This document shows, piece by piece, positions 12,030 to 23,579 of a stretch of 64,000 nt of DNA. Under the pieces are notes generated by a model that saw only the letters and a program-made list of their open reading frames with translations, did no database searches and was not told the origin of the DNA. The position numbers and the translations under genes were made by a program. Position 1 is the stretch's first letter. Every line of letters starts with the position of its first letter. The stretch comes from Ectocarpus siliculosus. Lineage: Eukaryota > Sar > Phaeophyceae > Ectocarpales > Ectocarpaceae. The stretch covers positions 1,346,897 to 1,410,896 of the forward strand of contig FN649735.1 of assembly GCA_000310025.1 (NCBI GenBank), read 5' to 3'.

Positions 12030-12145
12030 CAAGTGTGTGTGCTCGTCGCATCTATTCTGGCGCCGGTTTACAGGCCTCTCAGCGTAGATACCCGACGTAT
12101 CAGCCAGGGTCACACAAGAGGAAGGTCACACAGGAGCATTCGTGT
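12030..12145 (+). repeat. Dispersed repeat, copy A (GTCACACAAGAGGAAGGTCACACA end)
   Basis: Shares an ordered series of blocks with 35335-35450 (reverse strand) and more weakly with 21120-21205. The blocks are a TG-rich start, TTCTGGCGCCGGT, TCAGCC(A/G)GGGTCACACAAG and AGGAAGGTCACAC. It lies in a stretch of the left arm that is absent from the right arm, so it is an insertion. Confidence 0.65.
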
Positions 12146-12912
12146 TTGTTTAGTTTTTATTGCCCCATCTTTCCCCCTGCGGTACAAGTAGAGGTGTTTT
12201 TATCTCTTCTTACCCTAGTCGAAAATATAACAGGAGGGGGCTGTCCAACAGGGCCGTCTCTTTTTGGACGGCCCAAAAACGACGAAAAGTACTACCCAAG
12301 GAAGTGGTTCTTTGGGTCACACAAGGAACAGCGGAAACTTATTATAGATTACTGACGGCAGAGTCTACATAGTCTGCACCTCTATATTCCGCGTAACACA
12401 CGTCGGCCGTTCTCGTAGACCTACTCGACCTCTATCACCTTGGGGCGGAGGGGCCGATGCTTCACCCTGTTGAGTTGTTTAGTTACAGAGTAGTACGCAT
12501 AGTGTCCCGGCAAACAATGCAATCATTAGACTACGTTGCTGACCAACGTGCGTTCCTAAAGTTCTCATTCTCAATATGAACTTGCACGCGCACCTGCCAC
12601 AGAGCAGCACCCGAAAGCGCATGACGGCTGATCTGGACCTCCGATGAAGTCTCGAAAGCTGGCGAAACTTGTTCGCATGCCACAGGAGCCAGATCGCGGT
12701 GAGGACAGAAATGGCAGTGATTGTGGCGTACGCCGTGACAAGAACGGACCTCGGGGCACACGACGAACGGCCCATCGAGTCTCTCGACACATATCCCGAG
12801 TCACACAAGCATGTGTTAGCTCAGGAGACGGTTGTGCACGCCCCGTTTCCACCCCACAGCGGATGTCGGCACCCGCTGACGCAAGCTGTCATTAACAAGT
12901 ACTTCGTACTAG

Positions 12913-13299
12913 CGGTTCTGCGCCAAGCTTGTCCTCAACTTATGTAGCTTGACTGGGGGCGCGGTGCTCTCGGAACCTTTGCTGTTGTCTCACACAGTCA
13001 CGAAACAAACACATCTCAATTACACTAGTTTTTACCTGCAGGTTTTTTTCGAAGTAGGAAAAGAAAGACTGGGAGATCTACATGCATGTTGGGCACTTCT
13101 GTAGACGGCGCATTTACTACATGTAGGAAAGATGTACCCGTTCGAGTATATTTTGCCGGTTACAGTTTTTTTGGCATGATGCGGCGCAATTACCCGCTCG
13201 TTTTGGCGCGGCCGTCCCGTACAGTATGCATACAGCAGTACATCGTACAGATTTACCCACGCCGCCAAGACATGTTCGTAACAAGTGGAGGAGGTCCCA
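12913..13299. other. Spacer between the inverted arms
   Basis: About 390 bp unique to neither gene copy. Both copies point away from it. No upstream exon, signal peptide or clear promoter element is visible. The EGF exon of each arm begins at a splice acceptor (GACAG) close to the arm boundary, so upstream exons appear to be missing on both sides. Confidence 0.55.
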
Positions 13300-13328
13300 A
13301 GCTATACGCAGTACTTGCTAAATGACAG

Positions 13329-16300
13329 CTTGCGTCAGCGGGTGCCGACATCCGCTGTGGGGTGGAAACGGGGAGTGCACAACCGTCTCCGGGGCTAGCA
13401 CGTGCTTGTGTGACTCGGGATATGCATCGAGAGACTCGATGGGCCGTTCGTCGTGTGTCCCGAGGTCCGTTCTTGTCACGGCGTACGCCACAATCGCTGT
13501 TACTTCTTTCTTCACCTCGATATTTCTCCTGTGGCATGCGAACAAGTTTCGTCAACTTTCGAGACTTCATCGGAGCACCAGATCGGCCCTCATGCGCTTT
13601 CGGGTGCTGCTCTGTGGCAGGTACTCGCACATTTGTATTGGAATGAAAGCTTGAAGTACTATATACGGGGGTTTAACAATGTAAACACCTGTCGAGCCAC
13701 GATCTCGGTTCGTTGCCGGTGTACGAAATCGTCGCCCAGCCGCAGATAGGAATCCATCGATAGTTTCCATCAATAGTTTTGACAAGGCTGGGGTTCTTCG
13801 GCCCATGGGTTAAGCTACCAATGGCAGCTAGCTTACGCAATTAGTTCCATTGTTAGGCTCGAGTTCTTATACTCCGATAAATTTATAAATAATGTCGAGA
13901 TTAAAATTCTTGGCTGCCAAGTTCTTGAGCGGGGACGCAAACGGTAGAGAAAAACCTCTCAAGAGCACATCCATTCGCTGGTTGACCCTTCTCGTCCATC
14001 GCCCCCTACTGTGCTGTCGCCATTTGTACCGAAGCTTCTTTGCCGTAGGAATGGCGTGCAACTTCTCCCTGGCAACGGCAATGGGCGGTAGCCGTTCGCT
14101 GCCGGAATTGTACGTTTTACAAACGAACTATGCGGTGTTTCTCCCGGTTCTGATGTTCGGGATCCCGATTATCGTGGACTTCTGGGTGCAGAGCCTGCCG
14201 ATGCATGTGAGCGACCAAGCCCTTAGTCTACACTATACTTCTGGACATGAAACACAATGTATCTGCCAGTCGCTGCGTTGGTGTGCTCTGTTCGCCGCTT
14301 GCATACTTCGTTGCACCATTCACTGCCTTGCGTGGTGGTATAACTTCGGATAGCGCTTAGGCAAAGCGGAAGTTGGGTTCCTCGTCACTTGGGTGAGCAA
14401 AAGAGTCCAGATAACCGCGCGCTTGTAGGTTGCGCGTGTCGAAGCTGATGGACCGATTGATGCCCCCTTTCCCAGTGGAGCTGCGTAAGATGTGTCGATG
14501 GTGTCGGTGCTAGGCTTGAATACGCGGCCTTCATGTATCAGCTCATCGCCTGCTCATCATGCGCTTCCTGCGTGTGCCACGCCCGTGGGATACCTGCGGC
14601 TACAGTGGCGACTCGTGAACCATCGTGATCGCTCATGATTTGTACGGTACGCGAGGTGTTCCTGGGATGCACCGCCCACGGCGGTTGCTCATGATAGGCC
14701 GTAGGGTGCTCATGGGACGACGGTATATCTTGGGTTGCCATGCGTGGGAGCGCCCAAGGCTGTCGTGGAGGCTCATAGGTTGGAGCTTGGTGTCGAAGGA
14801 TCCCCCGATGGCCCATAAGTCACGAAAGGACGCCTCGTGGGCTCGGATGCGTCGCGATATTAACCGGAACGACTCCCGATGTGATCGTTAAGATTCGGAT
14901 AAACCGCTTACGTGTCGTCCGCTAGGAGACGTCGGTCCTCACTGGCAGCGCATAGACCGCCGTTGACAAGCTCACGGCGACCCTAGAGTGGCCCGCTCAA
15001 GCATACACATGCCGCCAACGACGGCTCACGGCAACAGATCGGCCGTCACTAGTAAATAGTCCATATGCAAGTTGCGGGGCTCCATGGGATTCATCATTTG
15101 CGTGGTAAAACGCCTCATCAATATTAGTGAGACCCGTAAGGCAGCCCGTGAGCCGTCCGATGGCTCATGAGCCGCCCGATGGCCCATGGGCCGCTGGTGA
15201 GCGAATGAGCCGCCGCCCGTGGCCCCATATGGGCTTCGATGACAGTCCATGAGCCGTCTCATGGGTTGAGAACTCAAGACACCCCCTCATGTCCTACGTC
15301 CGCCACAGGCCGTCTGCTCCTTGATGGTAGTCCATATGACGTCGCGCGCACGCTCTATCGAAATAACCCATGCTGACAAACCTCGCTGTGGCTCCCTTGT
15401 GGAGGGTGTGTACAAGGCTGATTACCTACCTAGTCGTGCTTCAGCATGGATACCTCTTCTCACAGGGGAGGAGTGGCTATCAGGCGGCTACTCGACCTGT
15501 CCAGGCAGGCTTTCTGTCGAATCACCTTTGACTGCCGTGACCTCTTTTTTTCTCAACAAACAAAATCATGCTGTCCCCCTTCCCCCGCCTAGGCCCTCGA
15601 GAATGGTGCCAGTCGCATCACACTTGGCGTACATTGTAGGAGTGACGCTCCGTTTTGCAAAGATGTGGCGAAACATCTTACCACATGGTATGTTTGTCGC
15701 GAAAGAAAAGAGAAGTCAATCGCCGCCGAGAACGACAAAATGCCCGCTACAAAAAGTCTAACCACCGCTAAGCCCCACTTCATCTCCCCCCCCCGCGCGC
15801 GGTCTGCAGCTGCTTCCCAACCACAGCTTTCTGGCGAAGGCAAAGGTCCTGGCAGACAAGTTCAATGTCTTCCAGGCGCTCAGCATGGGGCTCCTGGTCA
15901 GCATCTCCGTGGTTGGCTCGTTCTCTTTCAGTGGCGCGAAGTGGCCGTTTCAAGCCGTTGACACTATCATTGTCCTCGGTGCGGTCACAACGGTGAGAGC
16001 CGTAGCCAACCGATCAGAGCCGCCGAAATGATGTTTCGTTCACCACCCCGTCAACGAGTTGTCGTCGTCGTCGTTGTCGTTAGGACTTGTAGATCACGAC
16101 GGGAGCGAGCGCGCGTAGAGAGGTAGGGGAGGGGCGTGTGATATGGAAGGATGGCCGGGGTTCGGTCTCGAGGCGAGAAAGTCTCCGGTGCATCATAGCT
16201 CTGCTTCGCAGAGCGGCTGCATTGGAGAGAAACGAATGATACTGTACAGAAATTATGCAGGATGATGCATGAACAAGGAGCGCGTCGTTCGCCGTGCGTG

Positions 16301-17935
16301 CCCGCTTTGCTCGTTTGGTCGGTGGGAACTTCTGGAACCCAAAGGTTGGGCTTACAGGCGTCTTGGCACACCAAATTATTGGCTGCATCGACGACGCCCG
16401 GGCGAAGGTGAGCCGTGCCCAGGTTCTTGCGCGGGGGTGTTCTGGAAATAGTGGGTAGAGCGCGGCGACAATGGGCATCACCATGAATTTGTCTGCGCGA
16501 TGCTCGTGTTCTTGCGTGATCCGTGGCCAACCAAGGGCTACTGCAGAGGGCTTTGGGCTAGACGTGGTTGTCGCGCATCACGGTTTGTCCTCATTCTTGT
16601 CCCAGCCTCTTCTTCAACAGTGCTTTTCGAACGACAGAAGCACGAAGCTCCAAGAACAGAGGTACTCAGATTGATTCGATCCCAATTTCGAACGGATGGG
16701 CAGAGATAGAGTTCTTGTTTGAGTGGATGAGAGAGCGAGCGAAGGAGAAAGAGAGAGTGAGAGTAAACAATTTGGGGCAGAGAATGTACCGGTAATCCAG
16801 CCGATGGGCGTTTTACATAGTGTGCCCACTGCCGGCTGCATCGCATGGATTTTGTTCATTATCTGGTCAGACCGTGCTCTGTAGCTGTGGTCATGGCTCA
16901 CGCGACCCCCGTTTGTTGTGCGCTCTTCCTCAAGGAAGCTGGATCACTGCGGTATGGTACCGCATATCGAGAGAGCGCTGCCATAACGCTGTCGTTTTGA
17001 GGTCTGTTCTTTGTGCGTTCTGCATGCACTCATCACGCTACGCATATCGCGCCCCCCGACGTTGGTATTCGTATCCTCATCTGCCCCCTTCGTGCAAACA
17101 ATGCAGTCATCGTCTCAGTCGGCAAAGGTTTTCTATGACAAGACGAAGGCCGGGATCCTTAAGCAGATTGCGGGCTACTTCGTACTTGCCGGGGCGAACG
17201 CTTCCTCGGCAATCGCTTTCACCTACACGGCGACCGGGCGGGCGACTGCGATCATCCCCTTCAGCATTTATGTACGCGTGAGCCACACCCAAAAATTTGC
17301 GTAGGTTCATTATTTTTCACGTTCAACCATCGTTCACAGGGGAAAAAAGTGGATCGTATCACACGCCCCCAGCTTTCCTATTCGGGGCGAGCTTGTTTCC
17401 ATGGGGGCGGGAGGTTCGGTCTTGGAATGCCGCCGACAGTACGAAAAGCACGTCCTACATACATGGACACATCGCCTGAGTGAAGCACTTCGAACAAACA
17501 AGCCAGTGTCCTCTTCGACGTTAAATTCATTGTGCGTTGTAGTCTCAAACCTCCCCTGGAACCATCACCACCGTCGTCGTAAACGACTCAACAAGGTGCT
17601 AACCGGAGTGCTAGCGTTCGGACCCTTCGCCGTCTTCACAAGGTTCGGCCCGTCAGCGACACGGCGGCCACCGCCGTCACCCTCGCCACAGTCGCCACTG
17701 GAGGAGGCGCGGCGGGAGGAGAAGGAGACGAGAACCGACGACCGCCCGCTTTTCCAAAGAGCGACCTCCGGAGTGTCGTCGCTGTTCAGTCGGGTGTTGA
17801 AGGTCGTGGAGAGCGGCGAGGCGGTTGTGGTGGTGACATGCGAGGATACAGGGACTCAAGGATCGAGAAACGAATACGACCCCGTGGGGGGGGGGACCTC
17901 CCAAACCAAAGGAATAGGGAAAGGTCCGTGATAAG
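13329..17935 (+). pseudogene. EGF-like multi-pass membrane protein, right copy (broken)
   Basis: Exon pieces are: 13329-13620 (EGF-like module with Cys pattern GNGECT...STCLCDSGY, then one hydrophobic helix, donor GTACTC); 14049-14206 (helix exon ending SLPMH, donor GTGAGC); 15810-15992 (183 bp, CTGCAG acceptor, GTGAGA donor, hydrophobic); 16358-16407 (tentative); 17107-17271 (165 bp, hydrophobic); and about 17555-17930 (Pro/Glu/Arg-rich tail). The second exon is 158 bp against 157 in the left copy. An extra G near 14086 shifts the frame to a TAG immediately after. A further 1.1 kb insert follows that exon. The right copy keeps the EGF reading frame that is broken in the left copy. The organisation suggests an EGF module followed by several membrane helices; I cannot assign a family. 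Confidence 0.6.
14225..15330. other. Insert in right arm, rich in GCTCATGAGCC-like motifs
   Basis: About 1.1 kb with no counterpart in the left arm. It contains many short words such as GCTCATGA, GCCCATGG and GAGCCGCC in both orientations, dense between 14540 and 15290, which makes it rich in small palindromes. No coding frame or terminal repeat could be fixed, so its nature is open. Confidence 0.5.
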
Positions 17936-18384
17936 GTCGCACTCAAAAGAGCGCTCGAGAAAGATGTAAACCTTTGTTTCTGTGCGTAGAACCAAGAATG
18001 TGTAGGCGGTAGGACAAATTCTAATATGATTGTGTAACCCCGAGTCGTAGCTCCTCAGTGGAAGCAAGACCGCAGCATGTGTGTAGATAGATCATGAAGA
18101 AAATGACAGCTTGGTATGCCCATAGATTTGTTTCAACCCATCCTTGACTCCCTTCCACGACTTTCCAAACGTTTGTGTGGGCGTAAAAAAGATGAAAACG
18201 GCGGGTTTCTCTAGCGAAGGTCTCTGTTGCGAGCGTCACCTCCCGTTGGGAGCCACGCGAGAGCGAGGCGAGGATGAGGGGGGGAAGAAACTGGACAGAA
18301 AGGAGTTGTTTGTATTCCTTCGTCCAGCGTTATTCTGCTCCCCCCTCTCGTCCGCAAACATGTGAAGTGTTTACTTCGTAACGG

Positions 18385-18745
18385 TTTCATAATCCGCAGT
18401 ATCACACCGCGGTAATTGTTTCGACGGCAGGCAGTACTGCGCTTTTTGGCGGTATTGGCTTTGCCGGAGGTGGTCAAACCTAGCTGTGACGGTAAATGTT
18501 TCGGCGGTAATGCCACAGGGCGGTAATTGCGTTGACAGTAGGTGGTAGGGTAGTGCTTTTCCCCCCCTGAAACGCTGTACGGCGGTATTTTTTGGCGGCA
18601 GGCGGTATTAATATTGCATTTTCTGACGGTACGTATTTTTGTGATGGTAATTATTTTTCGCTGAGGTGGTAAAACCAAAACCGGCGGTAAGCCTGTGGCA
18701 TACGGGTACCGCCCACCAGGGCGGTAATTTCACGGCGGTGATGAA
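18385..18745 (+). repeat. GGCGGTA-rich repeat, copy 1
   Basis: The heptamer GGCGGTA or close variants recurs many times at irregular spacing in about 360 bp, often as GGCGGTAAT. The block ends with a palindromic GGTACCGCCCACCAGGGCGG segment. A related block lies at 19060-19315. Confidence 0.6.
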
Positions 18746-19059
18746 CGCCATGTGACCATTATCAAGCAACACAAACAAGGCCAGGTGCTAGGTCATGGCA
18801 CCCGTACAAACGGCAAACGTCTTCTCCGACGGTTAACCGACGGTTAACCCTGTACACGTGCTTCGAAGCCTTTGCTTGGCGTTTTCACCAGTCGGCGAAT
18901 TTTCACACTGATGCGTCAAAACCCGAGGAAAAAGCAAACAAGAACGAAAAAAAAACGAGTATGTATCCCGCATGGACCCCAACCCCTGATTGCTCGTGCA
19001 GTCTATGAGACGAGGCGTGTGCCCGTTGAACCCATCGGTCTATTTTCACTTTCCCCGCC

Positions 19060-19315
19060 AGCGGTAATTTGGGGGCGGTGTTGTCATTCGGCGGTAACTG
19101 CTTTTCTGGAGGTAGTCGGTATTGCTTTTCTTGGCGGTAACGACATCGAAGCGGCAGTTTTTCGGCGACAAGTAACGTCGTATGGCGATGATTTCTTGGC
19201 GGTAGGAGGCGTTTGCACTTTTCGGCGGCAACGAATTTGGCGGAGGCGATAAAGCCTAAACAAGGGGGCTAGACCGGCCGGTACCACGCACGAGGGCGGT
19301 ATTTTCAAGGGGGTC
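19060..19315 (+). repeat. GGCGGTA-rich repeat, copy 2
   Basis: Second block with the same GGCGGTA words and a similar end (GGCCGGTACCACGCACGAGG then GCGGTATTTTC). Order and spacing resemble 18385-18745, so the two are diverged copies of one element. Confidence 0.55.
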
Positions 19316-21119
19316 AAATCACCGAGAAAACCCTTGAATTTTCCTCGAAGAGACCGTTACGGTCTCTAGAGGGGTAAAGAACAACGTAAATGGTTGTCTG
19401 ATCACTTTCAGTCGGAAGACCCGAACCACGCACATTTTGTTTTTGTCCCGAACCCCCGAGGCGCGAAAAATCACCCCATCGGCCCTCCTGCACTACTTAA
19501 TTAACACACCCTCAGCAAGTTTCAGCTTGATTGGTGCTTCCTGCGATAACGTTTTTGGCTGTGTCGGTGATCGGCCGTAAAAGCCGCAAAATCCTTCTGT
19601 GTTGTAGACGTTGATTACTCTTCTCGGAACGTATGACATATCGTCTCCGATCCGTGCGCCCGCGGATGGATGTGTGTGACATCGAACACTGTCGAACACA
19701 ACAAAAAAAATGCAAGTACAGAAATATCCGTATCGCTCGAGGCGCGAGAATCGCTCTATCGGCCGTCCTGCACTACTTTGGACGCCCTCGTCAAATTCCA
19801 ATTCCAACTCAAGAAACCGGGCAAGGCATTCTTATGGACTGAATCCGTCCGGAGTCAGCCCTATCCCGGTAGCTTTGCGGTCCTCCTGTACGGCGCTTGT
19901 TCTCCAAAGTTTCCACTAAAAACTTGATGCCGTGGCGATCAAACCTGAGAAGAACCCGGTTCGAGGACCAAACAAAGGAACAACACGGCGCCAGAGCCCC
20001 CCTGCGGAAGGCTGGCGCTTCGTGCAAACGGTGACAACGTCCGCAACGTATGCCCCAGAAAATTTCGCCATCCTCCTTCCTCGCTTGCACCATAGTCTAT
20101 TACTATTCGATACAAATAAATCCAGATTATACACTAAGTGGCAAATATTGAACCAAGCCAAGAGAACGAACCTCACAGCAACACGCGCGAGGCATGTGTG
20201 CATACAGAAGTACACTCCTGGCGTAGACTCTCCTCGCTGGTACATACGTAGATTTTTCCCATCCAAACAACTACAGGCGCACATTGCCCGTGCACATGCC
20301 GCCTCCGAAACGAATGGCGACCGATCCGATGGGGAATTCGCTCCGAAGAAACGAAGGACTCGCGGTGCCCCAACACACCCTCTACTTATGTTTAACCCTA
20401 CGTATGATTTACAGTTGAACATGACCACAACAATACACTGACCGTGGTTGCTTGTGTGGGACGTCTCACACAGAGACCGAAGCATGAGAGAGATCTCGCG
20501 TCAACTCTTACCACCGTACTTTAGCACGGACGACTCACGTCACCTCTTACGGAACACAAGCGCAAAATACTTTGAATGCGCGTGCAACCCATATATCTAT
20601 CCAATCAAATTTGCTTGGTGCAACCTTTACGTACCACAAGTATCATCAGAGAAAGCTTAATATATCACACGGCACCCACGAAATAAAATAAAAAAAAACC
20701 GTGCGTATTCAGCCAGTAAGTAAAAAGAGAGACGCCCAACTTGTCTATCCGCCGTCGAACAGCTCACTCGATAGACTACCTCTGCTGCCAAAAATTAAAC
20801 CCCTCCGTGTGTCGTCAATGACGATACAGACTTGTCACCGAACCAAAACTCCGAAAGAGGTATCAAGCGCCAGCTCTGGCACCCCCCGCCTTAGAGGCGG
20901 TTATAATCTACAACGAATACTGGCCGATATATTTCGGCACGCTTGCTTCCTTGGATGCACAGAAAACTAAATACTATGGCGCTTGGGAGAAGCTCATACC
21001 ATCAACGACGACCGTCACGCTCCTCTGGGCTGTTCCCAGGAGGCAAAGCAACGGTTTTCATCACCCGTCTACGAAGTCAGGACCAAAGAAGTGGACAAGC
21101 ACGTTTCTCATTGATGTGT

Positions 21120-21205
21120 GGGTGTGGTCTAGTCTCACTAGTCCGGTGCCAGGTTGAACCTTTCGGTGCAAGCTTTACGCATCAGCCGGGATCACACAAA
21201 CAAAA
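21120..21205 (+). repeat. Dispersed repeat, copy C (diverged)
   Basis: Weaker copy of the family seen at 12030 and 35335. It has a TG-rich start, CCGGTGCCAGG, then CATCAGCCGGGATCACACAA. Confidence 0.4.
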
Positions 21206-21650
21206 AACTACTGAAAAAAGAACGCGATGGTGGTCATTTCCATGAGAATCGTGCATAAACACGCGTGCGTAAACCGCATCGACAAACAAACAGGGGATAG
21301 AAACGACCCGTGCTCGAAAACAAACGGGAATAAAAAGCTATCGCTGCCCGCGCACACTGCCACAACAACATTTATTTCACACCCTTCTTGTCGGCGTCGT
21401 GTATTGCGATCCCGATTGGCAGAAAGGACACGACTTGTTTGCGACGGACAAAACGCGTCCGAAGAGTGAACCACTTGCAAGATCCAACCATCCTGCTCTG
21501 GTTCGGCGATGTCCTCTATCTCCTTCTGCTAGAAGCTTCTTCCAGCAGCAGGTTCAGCAGCGTTCCCATGCCAGAGCGAACGAGCCAACCCAGACATAAA
21601 AAAAACAACAATCACAGAAAGAACGCTGGACCACCGCGGACCCTGCGGTG

Positions 21651-23579
21651 TCAAACCGCCACGGTCACAGGAAAACCGGCACTAGCAACAGCTGGAGCGC
21701 TCCCCGATGCTCGTCCATCGCCACCATCACCCCGGACGCGGTCTTGACTCGACCCTCTTCTCGCCGCCGCCACCTCTTGCTTCTGCCTCTCGGCGAGGCG
21801 AAAGTAGCTGACGGCCAGGAAGGCCACGCCCGACACAACGACGCACGCCGCCCCCATCCCGAAGAACGCCTTCGCGAGGGTTGGCTTGCTGTTGTCGACG
21901 GTTTCGCGGCTCGACGCACCCGGCGAAGACGACGAGGACGAGGCGGCGGGATCGTCCTGCTCCCCTCCTAGCGAAGGGTCGCTGCTCTCCGTTGCGTTGT
22001 ACGGTGGAGGTGATGGTGATGGCGGCGCGGTGTTGCTGTCAGACGCAAAAAACACCGCCTCCTCCTCCTCCTCCACCGTCTCCTCCGGCGGGGAGCAGCG
22101 GTCCTTTGCTAGGAGGGGAGCCATNNNNNNNNNNNNNNNNNNNNNNNNNNNNNNNNNNNNNNNNNNNNNNNNNNNNNNNNNNNNNNNNNNNNNNNNNNNN
22201 NNNNNNNNNNNNNNNNNNNNNNNNCTCCTCCTCCTCCTCCTCCTCCTCCTCCTCCCCTTCCTCCTGCTCCTCCTCCTGCTCCTCCTCCTCCTCCTCCTCC
22301 GAGTAGGGAGAGGGAGTAGCAGCCGGGGCGTCCGGATCCAAACACTCCGAAAAATCCCCGTCCTCAGAGCAGCAGTCTCCCCCGTCGTAGCTGTTGCAGG
22401 CGCAAGATCGTTGTGGCAACGGGTTCGTGTGCGTACAGCGGGGGGAACAAAAATGGACGCATGTGCACAGCGTCGGAGGCGCCCGTGGTCGACGACGGCG
22501 GTTTGTTGTCGTGGTCGCCTACCGTGGTGGTCGTTGTTGAGCTGCGAGGTCTTCGTCGTCGCGTGCTCGATATCGCCGATCCAACCAGCAAATGCACCAT
22601 TACATTCTGCCCGTGTTTTGAGTCGTACACACTGCCTGCACTACTGTACCAGGGGGGGAAATATCACAAGACAGTCCGGGTACGACCGCGCCTCAACAAA
22701 AAAGAACCTTGCTCGTGAGGCGTACCTGCACTCCGCGCTATTGTTCACGTCGTCGCATTCGCCGTCGCCGATCCACTGCTCGACGCAATCCGACAGGCGC
22801 GACGCGCTGCTTTCGTCGCTGGCGGAGGCGGCTCTGCCGGAAGAGGAGTAACGTTGTTGCGCGTCGTCGGCAACGTCGCTGCCGCCGTCCTCGTGTTCTT
22901 CACCAACGCAAGCCGCGGCGGGGTCGACGCAGTTGAAGTACGAAGGGGGAGAGGCGCTCGCCAAACCGTTGCCGGAAGCTGCGGTCGCCGTGCAGGAGCA
23001 GCAATCGCCGCCGTCATACCTGTATTTGAAGCGAGTAAAGACCTTCGATGATGCAGCTCCTACCCCACATTGCGTGATGTTGCAGGGTGTTGGACCGTTG
23101 GCGACCGAAACGGATGCGTTCATCATGGGATGGTGCTACTCCTGAGCCTCACAGATATGGCCCGTATCCTACATCTCTCTCTGCTGCTGCTGCTGCTCTG
23201 CTGCTACCAGTGGTGCTACTGCGTGTTTTCGACAACGTTCCACTCTACCGCACCATCGTACGTACCCACAATACGCGTTGTTGTTCATGTCGTCGCATGC
23301 ACCGTTTGCGACATAGGCCGTCTCGCCAGGGCACACGTATTCCTCTGAAGAAGCGCCGTTTACGGTGTTGCTGCCGGTGTTGCTGTTTCTTCTGCCGTCG
23401 GCGCTGGTTAGGTCACGAGGGCCCCTGACTGGCCCAGTTCGAACCCTTGGGGAGACGCTCTCCGCGAGAATCGCGGTAGGAGAAGCCGCCGAAGCAGTGG
23501 CGGTCGCGAGGAGGATCGCTCCTACCCATCTTGGGCGTCGTCGTCGACGTCGTCGTCGTCGTTGCAACTCCATCACCAT
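21651..23579 (-). CDS. Single-pass membrane protein with two LNR (Lin-12/Notch) modules
   Basis: Exons on the minus strand are 23579-23266, 23019-22726 and 22390-21651; the last contains an N gap of unknown length. Exon 1 codes a run of nine Arg, a signal-peptide-like stretch (WVGAILLATATASAASPTA), and the start of LNR 1 (C-x-ANGACDDMNNNAYC). Intron 1 falls exactly before GYDGGDCC. Exon 2 completes LNR 1 and codes LNR 2 up to GECDDVNNSAEC, and intron 2 again falls before SYDGGDCC. Phases match at both junctions. Exon 3 continues with an acidic poly-Glu linker, the gap, a Pro/Ser-rich stalk, a membrane helix (FFGMGAACVVVSGVAFLAVS) and a short basic tail, TGA at 21651-21653. LNR modules bind calcium and often sit in cell-surface proteins. 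The ligand and exact role are unknown, and the frame across the gap is assumed. Confidence 0.75.
22125..22224. other. Assembly gap (100 N, placeholder length)
   Basis: Exactly 100 N, in exon 3 of the LNR protein, next to a long CTC/GAG run coding poly-Glu. The frame differs on the two sides, as expected if the true length is unknown. The repeat probably caused the gap. Confidence 0.99.

Larger units (their letters stand above)
8150..12905 (-). pseudogene. EGF-like multi-pass membrane protein, left copy (broken)
   Basis: Exon pieces on the minus strand are: EGF-like plus first membrane helix (12905 down to about 12581); a 157-bp helix exon (11860-11704); a 183-bp helix exon (11173-10991) with GT and AG borders; a 165-bp exon (10125-9961); and a low-complexity C-terminal region (about 8690-8170). 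The EGF piece carries Cys residues in the order seen in GNG-x-C...CLCDSGY. An in-frame TGA lies inside the EGF module at 12823-12821, where the right copy has GGG. The acceptor of a short exon near 10611 reads CGG where the right copy has CAG. The 157-bp exon is phase-compatible with the EGF exon. I read it as a pseudogene of a surface receptor-like protein; the family is not recognised. Confidence 0.6.
8150..12912 (-). repeat. Left arm of a large diverged inverted duplication
   Basis: Read on the minus strand this arm matches the plus strand of about 13300-17935 in order: EGF/TM exon, second TM exon, 183-bp exon, 165-bp exon and terminal region. Long stretches are near-identical, for example 9853-10360 against 16880-17378. 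Relative to the right arm it has extra sequence at about 8700-9850 and about 12030-12420, and it lacks a piece equivalent to about 16495-16770. The stretch 8700-9850 holds no recognisable gene. Confidence 0.85.
13300..17935 (+). repeat. Right arm of the large inverted duplication
   Basis: Plus-strand counterpart of 8150-12912. Homology starts next to the spacer (about 13300). It is interrupted by unmatched DNA at about 14225-15330 and about 16495-16770, and fades near 17935. The 165-bp exons (17107-17271 against 10125-9961) have equal length, splice borders and nearly identical products. Confidence 0.85.
17936..21650. other. Gene-poor region
   Basis: No supported gene. It contains the two GGCGGTA-rich repeat copies, a copy of the dispersed GTCACACAA repeat near 21.2 kb, and otherwise short shadow frames. 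Confidence 0.55.

Noticed and set aside
18872-20441. Several 70-170-codon frames between 18.9 and 20.4 kb
   Set aside because: No shared codon bias, domains or splice signals; both strands equally open.
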